From Candidatus Woesearchaeota archaeon CG10_big_fil_rev_8_21_14_0_10_37_12 (GTDB taxonomy: Archaea; Nanobdellota; Nanobdellia; Woesearchaeales; ARS49), in NCBI GenBank assembly GCA_002762795.1, contig PCYA01000018.1:1-64000 (forward strand): a stretch of DNA of 64,000 bases, given 5' to 3'. Positions 1-8,200 of this stretch are shown here, piece after piece. The translations under genes were made by a program, and so were the position numbers. Every line of letters begins with the position of its first letter. Position 1 is the first letter of the stretch. The notes beneath the pieces are model-generated. The model saw nothing but the letters and a program-made list of their open reading frames with translations, was not told the origin of the DNA and ran no database searches.

Positions 1-2631
1 TGCTTGTTCTGCTTGATCTCTATATGATTTCCAGTCATTTTTTTCTCTGTCGTAAATTTCAGTGGTTTCTGTTGTTTCTGGTTTTCCTGTTGTTCTGCCG
101 TTTTCTATTTTCCATTTTTCTGTTGTTATTATTCTGTATCTGTCCGTAGCATCTTCTGGGTCTTCTAATATTGTTATAATGTCTTGTTGTGTTCTTATGC
201 CTTGTTCTCGATGAATTTGTTCAATGCGTGTTCTGTATCTGTTTCCTATTTTTCTTTTTGAGTGTGGTATTGTTTCTATTCCATCGCATTCTGATTTTGT
301 TACCTTCCATGCTCCTTTTACTTTCTTCCATGTGATGCGTCCTTCATCAAAAATATTGCTTATTTCTCTTTCATTTCCGTTTTGTGTGTATGTGTATTTT
401 GTTCGTGTTTCTTGTACTATAAACGCATCTTTTTTGCTTTTTCGTTCGATGACTTCTTCTATGATTTTGTCTTCGAGTGTTGTTGTGAATGTGTATGTGT
501 CTATGTTTTCTGTTCTTGTTTCTTCTTGTCTTCGTTGTAGTGTGCGATACGTTAAATCTTGATCTGGTCTATATGTTGTGACTGTGACAGTTTCACTATT
601 ATCAATATTGTCTGGCGTCCATATTATTTTTTTATCAAGTGTTTGGCTTGTTTGTTGTGAGTGGTAGCTGAATCTTTCTGTTATATTGTCTGCACTGTAT
701 GTTCTGACTACTGTGTGTTCAGTTAGCCAGTCTATAGTTTTCTGTCCTTCTTGTTGTGAATGTACTTTGTTGTGATTTATGATTTCTTCTGCGAGTGTTG
801 GTTCTGAACTAACAGCGTATGATCTATTGCGTGTGTTGAGTGGTTGGCTATTCCATGAAGTCTGTCCGTTCTCATTGATTCGTACAATATTGCCTTGTTG
901 TAGAATGCTATCTGCTCCGAGGACATATGTTGGCACGGGGTTTATTGCTGCGCGTTCAAATTCAAGTATTGCGCGGTCAGCGAGCTCATCTGCGTTTAAT
1001 TCTGTTCTTGTTGTTGCTTGTTCAGGTTCTGGTGCAGCAGGAATTGCTGTTTGTGGAATTGGAGTTATATCTTGCCAGTTTTCTCCTTCCTTTTTTTCAT
1101 AAACGCGTAGTGTTGATTTTCTGTTAAACGTTTCATCTCTTTCATCTATTCTATATTCGGTTGTGTCTTTTGTTGCTGTCCATTTTGTTCCTAGTTTTGT
1201 TTCTTGTTTTTGTGTTATTGTGTGCTTGGTTCTTCTGCCATCTTTTTCTTCATAAGCGTGTGTTTCTATTGTTTTGTGATTTTCGGTTCCTGTTATTTTT
1301 TGTGTTGTGTATGTTTGCTCTCCTTCTGGTTCTACGCGTTTCCATCCAAACAAGTTTTTTTCAAAGATAAACATTCCGTCATCTATGAGGTCAGGAACAA
1401 GTAATTCTTGGTCGTTTTCTTTGCGTACAATTCTGCTTCTGCGTTCTGTTAATTTTTTGTTTTTTCTGTTGTATTCTTGGTTTACAATTTCTTCTATTTC
1501 GCATTCTTTGTTATCGACAATGGCTTTTGTTTTGAATCTGTATTCAGTAATGTCGGCTGTTTCTGTGCTGTATGCGTGTACTGTTGCTTTGCGTGGTGTT
1601 TCTGCATCTGTTGTTAATTCCGTAAGGAGCATTCCTTCTAGTCCTTGTGTTAGTTTTCCTGTCCAGTTGATTGTTTTTTTATCATTGTTTGATTCACCTG
1701 TTCTGATTGCGAATTTTTCAGTGATGGTGATGTTGTTTGCTTTAGCTTGGCATGTTCTGTCTAGTGTTGCTTTAATTCTGTCGTTTCCTGTGAGCGTATG
1801 GCGTCTTCTGTCTTCTATTAGTGATGGTCTTCTCAGCGTAATACCTTTAATTTTGTAGGTTCTCGTGCGATTGTCTTTTCGTTTTCTGCTTTCTCGTGTC
1901 GCTTCTTCTTCGTATTCTTTTGTTCCACTGATAATGCCAGTACGGTTTTCGTCAATTACTGTGTATGGTGCTGCTGGTAGTCCGAGTTGTTCTACGCGGT
2001 ATTCTATTGGTAATTCTTTTGTTGTTGCTATTCGTATGCTGTCTTGTCGTGCGGTTGTTCCTGTGATTGGTGTTGGATCTGTTGCAGTTGTTTCTGATCT
2101 TGATGCAAGTAAAGAGGGGTCTGTTTGTTGTATTATTGTTGGGTCATTAGCTCCTGAAGGTTCGCCTTCTCCTAATGTGATTGTTGGAGAGTTCGCGCTT
2201 GCGTCTGCAACAACTGCTGGTGGTAGTGCAGTTGTTGCATCTGGTGGTATTGGTTCTTGAGCTGTTCCTGCATCTGCTGGTGGATCAACAACTTCGCCAC
2301 TAATCTGCCCGTCATTGTTTGTAATTCGTACAGTAACTCGTGTTGAATCATGTGGTGCTGGTTCTGCAGGTATTGCAATTTCTTCAGCAGCAACAAGTCT
2401 TCCTTCTCTATCAAATTCAAAAGTATGTTGTCCAAAGAATGATGTTCCGCCAGGTCTGTCATCAGCTTGTGCAGCTGCTAGTTGTGGAGATCCTATTGTG
2501 CCATCATCTATTGTATTTGCTACATTTGCTGTTGCTTCTGGAATTGTTGGTCGAGGTAGTTCGTAAGCTAATCTTTTGTCATCGTCTGTTGGCCGTACTT
2601 GCCTTATTCGTGTGTTGTCTAATTCAGTCAT
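1..2631 (-). CDS. giant repeat protein, partial (runs off left edge)
   Basis: Reading the minus strand from the ATG at 2631 gives 877 codons with no stop down to base 1, so the gene is truncated by the window edge; this is probably why the ORF track omits it. I do not recognise the family. The N-terminal ~150 residues are rich in Pro, Ala and Thr. Then come modules of about 200 residues, each with an INWT or IIWT start, a Y-x-F stretch, an acidic EIEEIV/IIEEVIE strand, an ExR segment and a closing GWK or AWK tryptophan. These match modules in the 854-residue upstream neighbour, so the two are paralogs. There is no signal peptide and no membrane segment in the visible part. The ATG overlaps the TGA of the upstream gene (ATGA), implying translational coupling. 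Confidence 0.85.
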   Translation of the reverse strand, partial: MTELDNTRIRQVRPTDDDKRLAYELPRPTIPEATANVANTIDDGTIGSPQLAAAQADDRPGGTSFFGQHTFEFDREGRLVAAEEIAIPAEPAPHDSTRVTVRITNNDGQISGEVVDPPADAGTAQEPIPPDATTALPPAVVADASANSPTITLGEGEPSGANDPTIIQQTDPSLLASRSETTATDPTPITGTTARQDSIRIATTKELPIEYRVEQLGLPAAPYTVIDENRTGIISGTKEYEEEATRESRKRKDNRTRTYKIKGITLRRPSLIEDRRRHTLTGNDRIKATLDRTCQAKANNITITEKFAIRTGESNNDKKTINWTGKLTQGLEGMLLTELTTDAETPRKATVHAYSTETADITEYRFKTKAIVDNKECEIEEIVNQEYNRKNKKLTERRSRIVRKENDQELLVPDLIDDGMFIFEKNLFGWKRVEPEGEQTYTTQKITGTENHKTIETHAYEEKDGRRTKHTITQKQETKLGTKWTATKDTTEYRIDERDETFNRKSTLRVYEKKEGENWQDITPIPQTAIPAAPEPEQATTRTELNADELADRAILEFERAAINPVPTYVLGADSILQQGNIVRINENGQTSWNSQPLNTRNRSYAVSSEPTLAEEIINHNKVHSQQEGQKTIDWLTEHTVVRTYSADNITERFSYHSQQTSQTLDKKIIWTPDNIDNSETVTVTTYRPDQDLTYRTLQRRQEETRTENIDTYTFTTTLEDKIIEEVIERKSKKDAFIVQETRTKYTYTQNGNEREISNIFDEGRITWKKVKGAWKVTKSECDGIETIPHSKRKIGNRYRTRIEQIHREQGIRTQQDIITILEDPEDATDRYRIITTEKWKIENGRTTGKPETTETTEIYDREKNDWKSYRDQAEQA

Positions 2632-5192
2632 AGTGCTTCAGGCGCTCCTGATTTTGGTTTCTGGTCAATTTCAAATGCGATCGTTTCGTGTTCGAGTATG
2701 ATTGGTTCTTCTGTTCCTCTATACGCACGTAATATTCTGTTTTCAACAACTCGTGCAGGATCAGTTGTTGTCGGAATGGTGCATCTGGTTTCGATGATTT
2801 CTTCTAGTGATTCATCGTTTATTGATGTTCGGTACACGTAACCTATTGTGAGTACTGTTCCTTGATCAGTATCTCTTGATGTTCTGTATCTTGTAAGTTC
2901 TGTATATTCTTGATCTGCATCATATTCGCAGAGCTGTACATCTCCATCAGTAGCTGTTTGTGATTTTTTTCTGAATGTTATTTTTCTTTGGTGCAAGCCA
3001 TCGTCCTCAGGTATGTACGTATCTTCTGTGACTTTATTAGCTTCGTATTCTCTGACGCAGGTTAGAGATTTGCATGTCATGCTTTCTCTTTCCAGTTCAA
3101 TGCCATCAACACCATCTCCTGTTAGATAAGAACTGGTGTGTTCGTATTTTTCATTTTTGGTGGTTACTTGTACTCCATATCGGCTGGCAGTTATTGTGCA
3201 TATTGGTTTATCAAAATTAAATGGAGGGAGTTCATCGTCTGAATAAGGCTCATCTTCGGATAAACCAGAAGGTCTGCCAGATGTTTCAGGCAATCGTGTT
3301 GATTGTTCTTGATCAAGTGTCCATTCGCCATCTTGTTGTGTCCAGACAAGTCTGCTTCCCTCAACAAAGGTTTTTTCGTCAGGAGTATCAGCGTGATATG
3401 TTTCCATTGTTCGCATTTCGCTGAATCTTCCTCGTGAAGGTGTGTGTCGGTGTTCTATTTTTTCTTCAAGAACTCGGCCATCCTCTTCAGGTGTTGTAAA
3501 TATGTATCCTGTTACTTCTTTTCCATCATTTGTGAATGTGTATCGTTCTAATTCAGTGTTTCCATTGTTTGCTTCAAATGTAGTGACTTTTGCAATTCCA
3601 TCTTCTTCCTCTTTGTCTGTTTCTGTCCAGACAATGCGTGATGTTTGGTTTGGTGTTTCATCAGCTGCTGCAGTACCTGCAAATGTTTGTTGAGTGATGA
3701 CTGTTTTACCATTTCGTGTTTCATATCTTCTGACGAGCGTTTCTAGTTGGTCAAAGCGGGTTTTTTCTGTTCGTTCATTTGTAAGTGCAGGAGTTTCTCC
3801 AATGTTGTAAACGCGTGTACGAGCATAAAAGTCTAGTTGGTTGAGTTGTCTGTGCTCGTTTACACTTGTTTGAGAATCTTGGCGATCAATGCTGAGAATT
3901 TGATAATCTTGAGAATAGACTGTCTCTCCTCCAGATATTTCAGCAAGTGATTCAGCCAATGCTGTTCGAGGAATTGGTTCAGTTTCTGCTCGACTTCTCT
4001 CAGCAAGGTCAGAATTATTTGCAGAAACAGCTGCTAAAGAATCATCATTCTCTGCTGGATCTGGAACAACCATTGCTTGTTGTCCATGAGTTTCTTCGTC
4101 ATCATCAACTTCAGGTGGCTCAACAACTATTTCCCACTTATCTTCTCTTTTTTCCCAGTAAAGTGTAGTTGCATAGTCGAGGTCTTTTATTTTTTCTGAT
4201 GAGGTATGTTCTTCAAAGAATCTTTGCTCCCTGAATGTTCCATCATTAGGGTTGTAAATAAATCGTATTTCTTCTATTTCTTCTCTGTCGTTGGTGTTTC
4301 TTTTGTTAAATACGTATTCAGTTATTGAAACTCCGTCTTCTATTCGGGTGTATTTTTCAAGTTGAGTTGCTCCGCTTGCATGGAACTTTGTTTCAGTAAC
4401 ACCATCAATTTCTTCTTGTTCTGTTTCTGTCCAGATAAGTCCGTACTTGCGCTCTTTTCCTTCGTAGAAATCTCTTGTCACTCTTTCTTTATCATCTTGG
4501 CGTGAGTATCTCGTGACTGTTGTTTCTAATGTTTCTTTGCCAGAGAAATCTCTGCCTTCGAACTTTAATTCAGGAGTTTCTCCAGAAATATCATATGTTC
4601 TTTTTCGTGTATCTGATAGTCCATCAGGAAGAGTTCTTCTTTCAGTTACTTTGGCAAGTTCATTTATGTATTCGATATTACAAATTTCAAACTGTGGTTC
4701 TTGAATAACTGATTCTCCAAGCTCTGCTAATGTATTTGCTTCTCGTTTTGCAGGAGAGCCATCTCCGTCTAAAGGAATCGCTCTGTCTTGTTTTGCAAGT
4801 AAGTCTTCTAAATTACTTCCTGCTGGTACGTCATTCCATTTTTCTGTTTTTGGTGGGTTGAACCATTGTGCTGCTGCAGGGTTTGTTTCTTTTAATCGTC
4901 CTAAAGCGGATCCTATCACTTTGAAAATACCAGAGTCTGTTGATGTATCTGAGGGAATATATGTTTCATCTGTTCTTGTTGTAACTCGTACGCCGTTTGG
5001 TCTTTCTTCTGTTCTGTATCTATATAGTGTTGCTTGTTGAAAACCAGAGGGCGTGTTTTGTATAACAACGTGATCAACATATTTTCCTTTATTATCTGTT
5101 TCAATTGTACCACGATCGATTGTTATTCCTTCTTGCGCCAGAAGTTGTGTTAACCGCAGTCCTTCTTCTTGTGGTATGTGAGGGTCAGTCAT
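2628..5192 (-). CDS. 854-residue tandem-module protein of unknown function
   Basis: A large soluble-looking protein with no signal peptide or membrane helix. Three homologous modules can be seen: one around GLIWTETEQEEIDG, one around RIVWTETDKEEEDG, and a divergent third one at the C-terminus. Each has a YDISGETP/YNIGETP-like lead, a WTET strand, an LExY strand, an acidic EEIEEIR/EEKIEHR strand, FxExR, and a W near the end. The alternation of charged and aromatic residues suggests beta-rich repeats. A good ribosome binding site (GGAGG) lies about 8 nt before the ATG. The TGA overlaps the start of the next gene by 4 bp, so the two are made together, perhaps in fixed ratio. No enzyme motif is visible; a structural or scaffolding role is a guess. 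Confidence 0.85.
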   Translation of the reverse strand: MTDPHIPQEEGLRLTQLLAQEGITIDRGTIETDNKGKYVDHVVIQNTPSGFQQATLYRYRTEERPNGVRVTTRTDETYIPSDTSTDSGIFKVIGSALGRLKETNPAAAQWFNPPKTEKWNDVPAGSNLEDLLAKQDRAIPLDGDGSPAKREANTLAELGESVIQEPQFEICNIEYINELAKVTERRTLPDGLSDTRKRTYDISGETPELKFEGRDFSGKETLETTVTRYSRQDDKERVTRDFYEGKERKYGLIWTETEQEEIDGVTETKFHASGATQLEKYTRIEDGVSITEYVFNKRNTNDREEIEEIRFIYNPNDGTFREQRFFEEHTSSEKIKDLDYATTLYWEKREDKWEIVVEPPEVDDDEETHGQQAMVVPDPAENDDSLAAVSANNSDLAERSRAETEPIPRTALAESLAEISGGETVYSQDYQILSIDRQDSQTSVNEHRQLNQLDFYARTRVYNIGETPALTNERTEKTRFDQLETLVRRYETRNGKTVITQQTFAGTAAADETPNQTSRIVWTETDKEEEDGIAKVTTFEANNGNTELERYTFTNDGKEVTGYIFTTPEEDGRVLEEKIEHRHTPSRGRFSEMRTMETYHADTPDEKTFVEGSRLVWTQQDGEWTLDQEQSTRLPETSGRPSGLSEDEPYSDDELPPFNFDKPICTITASRYGVQVTTKNEKYEHTSSYLTGDGVDGIELERESMTCKSLTCVREYEANKVTEDTYIPEDDGLHQRKITFRKKSQTATDGDVQLCEYDADQEYTELTRYRTSRDTDQGTVLTIGYVYRTSINDESLEEIIETRCTIPTTTDPARVVENRILRAYRGTEEPIILEHETIAFEIDQKPKSGAPEAL

Positions 5193-5343
5193 TGAGTGCT
5201 ACCTCCATACTTGTTAAAAAAAGCGTGTTATTATGTGTTGTCCAAATCATTACTCTCCCTCAAAACAGCATCACAAAGAATGATATATAAAGCTTTCGTC
5301 TTGTTACTACTAATAAATGACTTTTAAGAAGTTTCTTGCTTTA

Positions 5344-5465
5344 GGCAACTTTGAATTTGTCAGTTTTTTGGTGAATGGCGTGAACGCCCTGTGATTTTTG
5401 TCGTCGATATTCAAAGTTGGCTTAGGAAACTTTGACTCAATTTCAATAGTTTTTCAAAGTTCCCT
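5344..5465. repeat. two-stem hairpin element, copy 1
   Basis: In the gap between two minus-strand genes. Stem 1 is CAACTTTGAAT ... ATTCAAAGTTG with a ~55-nt loop that itself holds the small hairpin GGCGTGAACGCC; stem 2 is GGAAACTTTGA ... TCAAAGTTCC. Nearly identical sequence recurs at 21100-21322, and a copy with the same two-stem plan but a different loop lies at 19619-19743. The rest of 5193-5481 shows only AT-rich promoter-like DNA. Confidence 0.8.
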
Positions 5466-5481
5466 TTACACTTTTAGCTTA

Positions 5482-6138
5482 TTAATTTCCGCTGTGTTTT
5501 TGTTGTCCTTGCTTTTGCTCTTCAGCGCGTACTTCTCGTTTGTATTCGTTTTCTATTTGTTCGCGTTTCATCTGGTAAGAAGTTCTTTCTGCGCGAAGTC
5601 TGTCTATTTCTAGGTGTATTGTTTCTTGTTCTTGTCTTCCTAGTGCTTCTAGCTGTCGTCTTTTGCTCAGAATTCCTGATGGCAATCTGGTTCTTTCTTG
5701 AGGTAAACCATACATGTCTGCAAGTCTTCCTTCAAGATATTCTCTCCGATAGTTTTTTGCTCCTTTGATTGTTACTCCGTCTAATGTTTGTGTGCTTTCG
5801 TATGCAATGCGTCTCCAGAATTCAGCGTAATCTGCATCTGTTGTTTTCCATCCAGGTTGGTCTGCTTTTATTTTTTCCCAGAGGTTATTTACAATTGTTT
5901 CAGCATCCTCGTTGTTAGTGTATTGTGTTTGTATTTTGATTGTTTTTCCGTTGTTGCTGCCGGGCTTGATTTCTATGATTTTGAAGTCGCCGGATATTTT
6001 TCCGCCTTCGCTATTTTCAACGTCTGTTATACTGGTTTTCCTTGTATTTGGTGCAGTTTTTTCTTCTCCTGGAAGCATGTAGCAGCTTGCTATTGCTACC
6101 AGAGATCCTATGGTTGCGCTGGCGAGTAGTCCTCTCAT
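5482..6138 (-). CDS. putative lipoprotein with coiled-coil tail
   Basis: 218 residues. The N-terminus is a short signal peptide ending in a lipobox-like LVAIASC at about residue 19, so the mature protein is probably lipid-anchored outside the cell membrane. The middle part has a conserved-looking WEKIKADQPGW segment and the last ~60 residues are highly charged and helical (REEQ/KRE-rich), likely a coiled coil. I do not recognise the family. A TATA-like box (ATTTAAATA) about 26 bp upstream of the ATG suggests its own leaderless promoter. It lies upstream of and in the same direction as the two giant repeat proteins, but the spacer contains a hairpin element, so cotranscription is uncertain. 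Confidence 0.7.
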   Translation of the reverse strand: MRGLLASATIGSLVAIASCYMLPGEEKTAPNTRKTSITDVENSEGGKISGDFKIIEIKPGSNNGKTIKIQTQYTNNEDAETIVNNLWEKIKADQPGWKTTDADYAEFWRRIAYESTQTLDGVTIKGAKNYRREYLEGRLADMYGLPQERTRLPSGILSKRRQLEALGRQEQETIHLEIDRLRAERTSYQMKREQIENEYKREVRAEEQKQGQQKHSGN

Positions 6139-6284
6139 GTGTTTTTAAAAAAGGATATCTTATTTAAATCTTTCCAGAATAACTACTGTAAAGTAACCAC
6201 ATATTTTATTTGTTGTGATACTCTGCTCCTTGGGGCGGTTGGGTTTGTCCTTGTTTTGCTTGCGATTGATGAGTATCATACGTT

Positions 6285-6323
6285 AAAAATATCCGGAGCT
6301 CTGCTCTCCGGTGTGATTTTTAT
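6285..6323. repeat. GAGCTCTGCTC hairpin repeat, copy 1
   Basis: A short hairpin CCGGAGCTCTGCTCTCCGG flanked by AAAATA on the left and GATTTTTATT on the right. The same unit with its flanks recurs at 32489-32527, and a variant (CGCAGCTCTGCTGCG) lies at 32452-32467. It abuts the palindrome-ended element that follows. Confidence 0.7.
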
Positions 6324-6522
6324 TGCAAAGTTCGCAGGACTTTGCACTGGGGTTTAAAACCCCGCCCAGCTGGAAGTTGGAGACTTCCAGCTTGCTCAGA
6401 AAATTACACACCTATATGATTTTTGTAATTTTCTGACATTTAGGGCGAACTTTACAAGTAGAAAAACGCACGATAAAATACCCCGACCTTCAGGTCGGGG
6501 AATAGTGCATTTTTCTTTATTT
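6314..6522. mobile_element. palindrome-ended MITE-like element, long copy
   Basis: About 200 bp sharing both ends with the element inside the MFS gene at 24918-25043: left end TTTTTATTGCAAAGTTCGC, a GGGGTTTAA...CCCC hairpin, then CATTTAGGGCGAACTTT, and the right end with the strong hairpin CCCCGACCTTCAGGTCGGGG followed by AATAGTGC and TTTTTCTTTATT. This copy carries an extra internal block with two more hairpins (CTGGAAGTTGGAGACTTCCAG and AAAATTAC...GTAATTTT). It has no ORF. Palindromic ends of this kind are known from non-autonomous relatives of IS200/IS605; that assignment is inference. Confidence 0.65.
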
Positions 6523-6569
6523 TTGTCTCAACATTCTCCTATGCTTTCTGACTTTTTTCGTCGAAACGT

Positions 6570-6604
6570 TTATAACTGCTAACTTCTTACTTCTGACTGA
6601 GAAC
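6570..6604 (+). repeat. 7-bp tandem heptad repeat, locus 1
   Basis: Five degenerate heptads in register: TTATAAC, TGCTAAC, TTCTTAC, TTCTGAC, TGAGAAC. They lie just upstream of the coiled-coil operon. The gap 6139-6628 holds only this array, the GAGCTCTGCTC hairpin, the MITE-like element and a GGGGG ribosome-binding stretch before the 6629 ATG; the ORF called at 6139-6357 is not credible. Confidence 0.7.
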
Positions 6605-6628
6605 TTTAAAAGGGGTTTAAAGGGGGAA

Positions 6629-8200
6629 ATGGCACTTGTTGAGAATGTTCATCTAAATTGGTTTCTTGAATTCTTAATTTTAACACTTTTGTTTACTTTG
6701 TTTGTGTATATGGGTGGAAAAAACTTTTTTGCGAAGGATAAGGAGATGAAAAAGCTTATGCGTTTCACGTCTGTTGTTGCAGGTGCTGTTGCTGCGCTTG
6801 GTATTAAAGCGCGAGTTGATGGTTCTATTCTTGAGTTGATGTATGAAAGCGCATTATTCTGGCCTGTTATGTTACTGGTTGTTGCTGCTGTTTTGGTGCG
6901 TTTTATTGTTGCGCCGATTGTGAAATCTTTTACAGGGCAAATAACTGGTAAGTGGAATTGGTTTAATGTTGGTTTTATTGCCTTGGTTATTGTTGGCTTG
7001 TTTTGGTTTTTCTGGGAAGAAATAGTTTCTGGCTTGTTTGGTGCAATTAGTTTTGGAAAGATTGGTTTTTTCTTGTTGTTGTCTTTTGGGATTTGGTTGT
7101 GGTTGAAGTATAAAGTTTTTGAAGGTGGTAAGGGTCTTGGTTACAAATCATTTGTCGTGTTTACAATTTTGTTTGCGTTTTTCTTTTTTGGTTATGGTGG
7201 TTGGTGGGGTTTGATAATTTTAGCGTTGATCGCTGTTGCTGTCGCGTTTGCTTTTTATTGGGCAAAAGTAAAATTGACAGGCGTTACTGGAGAGCTTAAA
7301 AAAGCAGGAAAAGAAACGTATGAGCGTACTGTTTGGGATACATTTCTTGGCGGGCGCAGGGAAGCTTCAAGCGATTTTAAAGTCAGTGAAATTACTGATA
7401 ATATTTCTGCTGCTGTTGCTTCAACAAGGAATACTCCTGATTTGAGTTTAGCGTCTGCTCCTGGAGGAATTTTTATGAGGAAAATGATGCGTGATCTTGC
7501 AGCTGCAAAGATTGTTGTTGATCAGGTTAAGAAAATGAGTGGTTTGTACGCAATTGTGACAAAGCTTGCTCGTCGTGTTCAGGCGATGGGGACGCGTGTG
7601 AGTAGTGCTTTTGCAGAAGCAAATAGAGCAGGACGTGCTGATGAGGCCTTGCAGGGGCGCCAAATTGAATTGCTCACTCAATTAAATCTGAGGCAGCGTG
7701 GCGCTCCTCCTACTTTGTATGAGAATTTGCAAACGCTTGCTGCACAAATTCGTGAAGTTAGTTTTTCAAATTTGGAAGGGTTGTACAAAGCATATGAAGC
7801 AGCGCTTACTGCGTATAGTAAAAAACCAAGTGCAGAAGGAAAGAATGCTCTTGAGTCTGCAAGAAAATCTTTAAATGCAGAACTAAAAGAAGTTCAGGAA
7901 AATTCAGATATGATTCGCGCTACAACAAATCTTGAGAGGTATACTGCAATGGCTAACAATTTTGAGCAGGACGTTGAAGCGTTTGAAAGGGCTTGCCTTG
8001 GTGAAGTTGTTCCTGAAGAAGGTGAAGGTGCTCGTGAAGGTGCTCCTGAACCTGTTGCTGAATCCGGCGCAGTTAGTGCTGGCAAGCTAACAGAAAGTTT
8101 GGTTGATGATGTTGGTACTAATATAAAAGAGGTTTCTGATTTGGTTGCTAAAGTCGATAGTGTATTGGACGATCGTACTTTTTTGGAGGGCAAGGCGTGA
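6629..8200 (+). CDS. polytopic membrane protein with long cytoplasmic helical tail
   Basis: 523 residues. The first ~230 residues contain about six or seven hydrophobic segments (FLEFLILTLLFTLFVYMGG, LFWPVMLLVVAAVLV, WFNVGFIALVIVGLF and so on). The remaining ~290 residues are soluble, Ala/Leu/Glu-rich and helical, with a proline/glutamate-rich linker near 470. A purine-rich GGGGG precedes the ATG by a few bases. It is the first gene of a tight four-gene operon whose other three products are long coiled coils, so it may be their membrane anchor. I do not recognise the family and see no transporter or enzyme motif. Confidence 0.8.
   Translation: MALVENVHLNWFLEFLILTLLFTLFVYMGGKNFFAKDKEMKKLMRFTSVVAGAVAALGIKARVDGSILELMYESALFWPVMLLVVAAVLVRFIVAPIVKSFTGQITGKWNWFNVGFIALVIVGLFWFFWEEIVSGLFGAISFGKIGFFLLLSFGIWLWLKYKVFEGGKGLGYKSFVVFTILFAFFFFGYGGWWGLIILALIAVAVAFAFYWAKVKLTGVTGELKKAGKETYERTVWDTFLGGRREASSDFKVSEITDNISAAVASTRNTPDLSLASAPGGIFMRKMMRDLAAAKIVVDQVKKMSGLYAIVTKLARRVQAMGTRVSSAFAEANRAGRADEALQGRQIELLTQLNLRQRGAPPTLYENLQTLAAQIREVSFSNLEGLYKAYEAALTAYSKKPSAEGKNALESARKSLNAELKEVQENSDMIRATTNLERYTAMANNFEQDVEAFERACLGEVVPEEGEGAREGAPEPVAESGAVSAGKLTESLVDDVGTNIKEVSDLVAKVDSVLDDRTFLEGKA

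Noticed and set aside
224-2633. Several plus-strand ORFs rich in Ser, Val, Leu and Phe
   Set aside because: They are shadows of the long minus-strand gene, whose codon pattern explains them.
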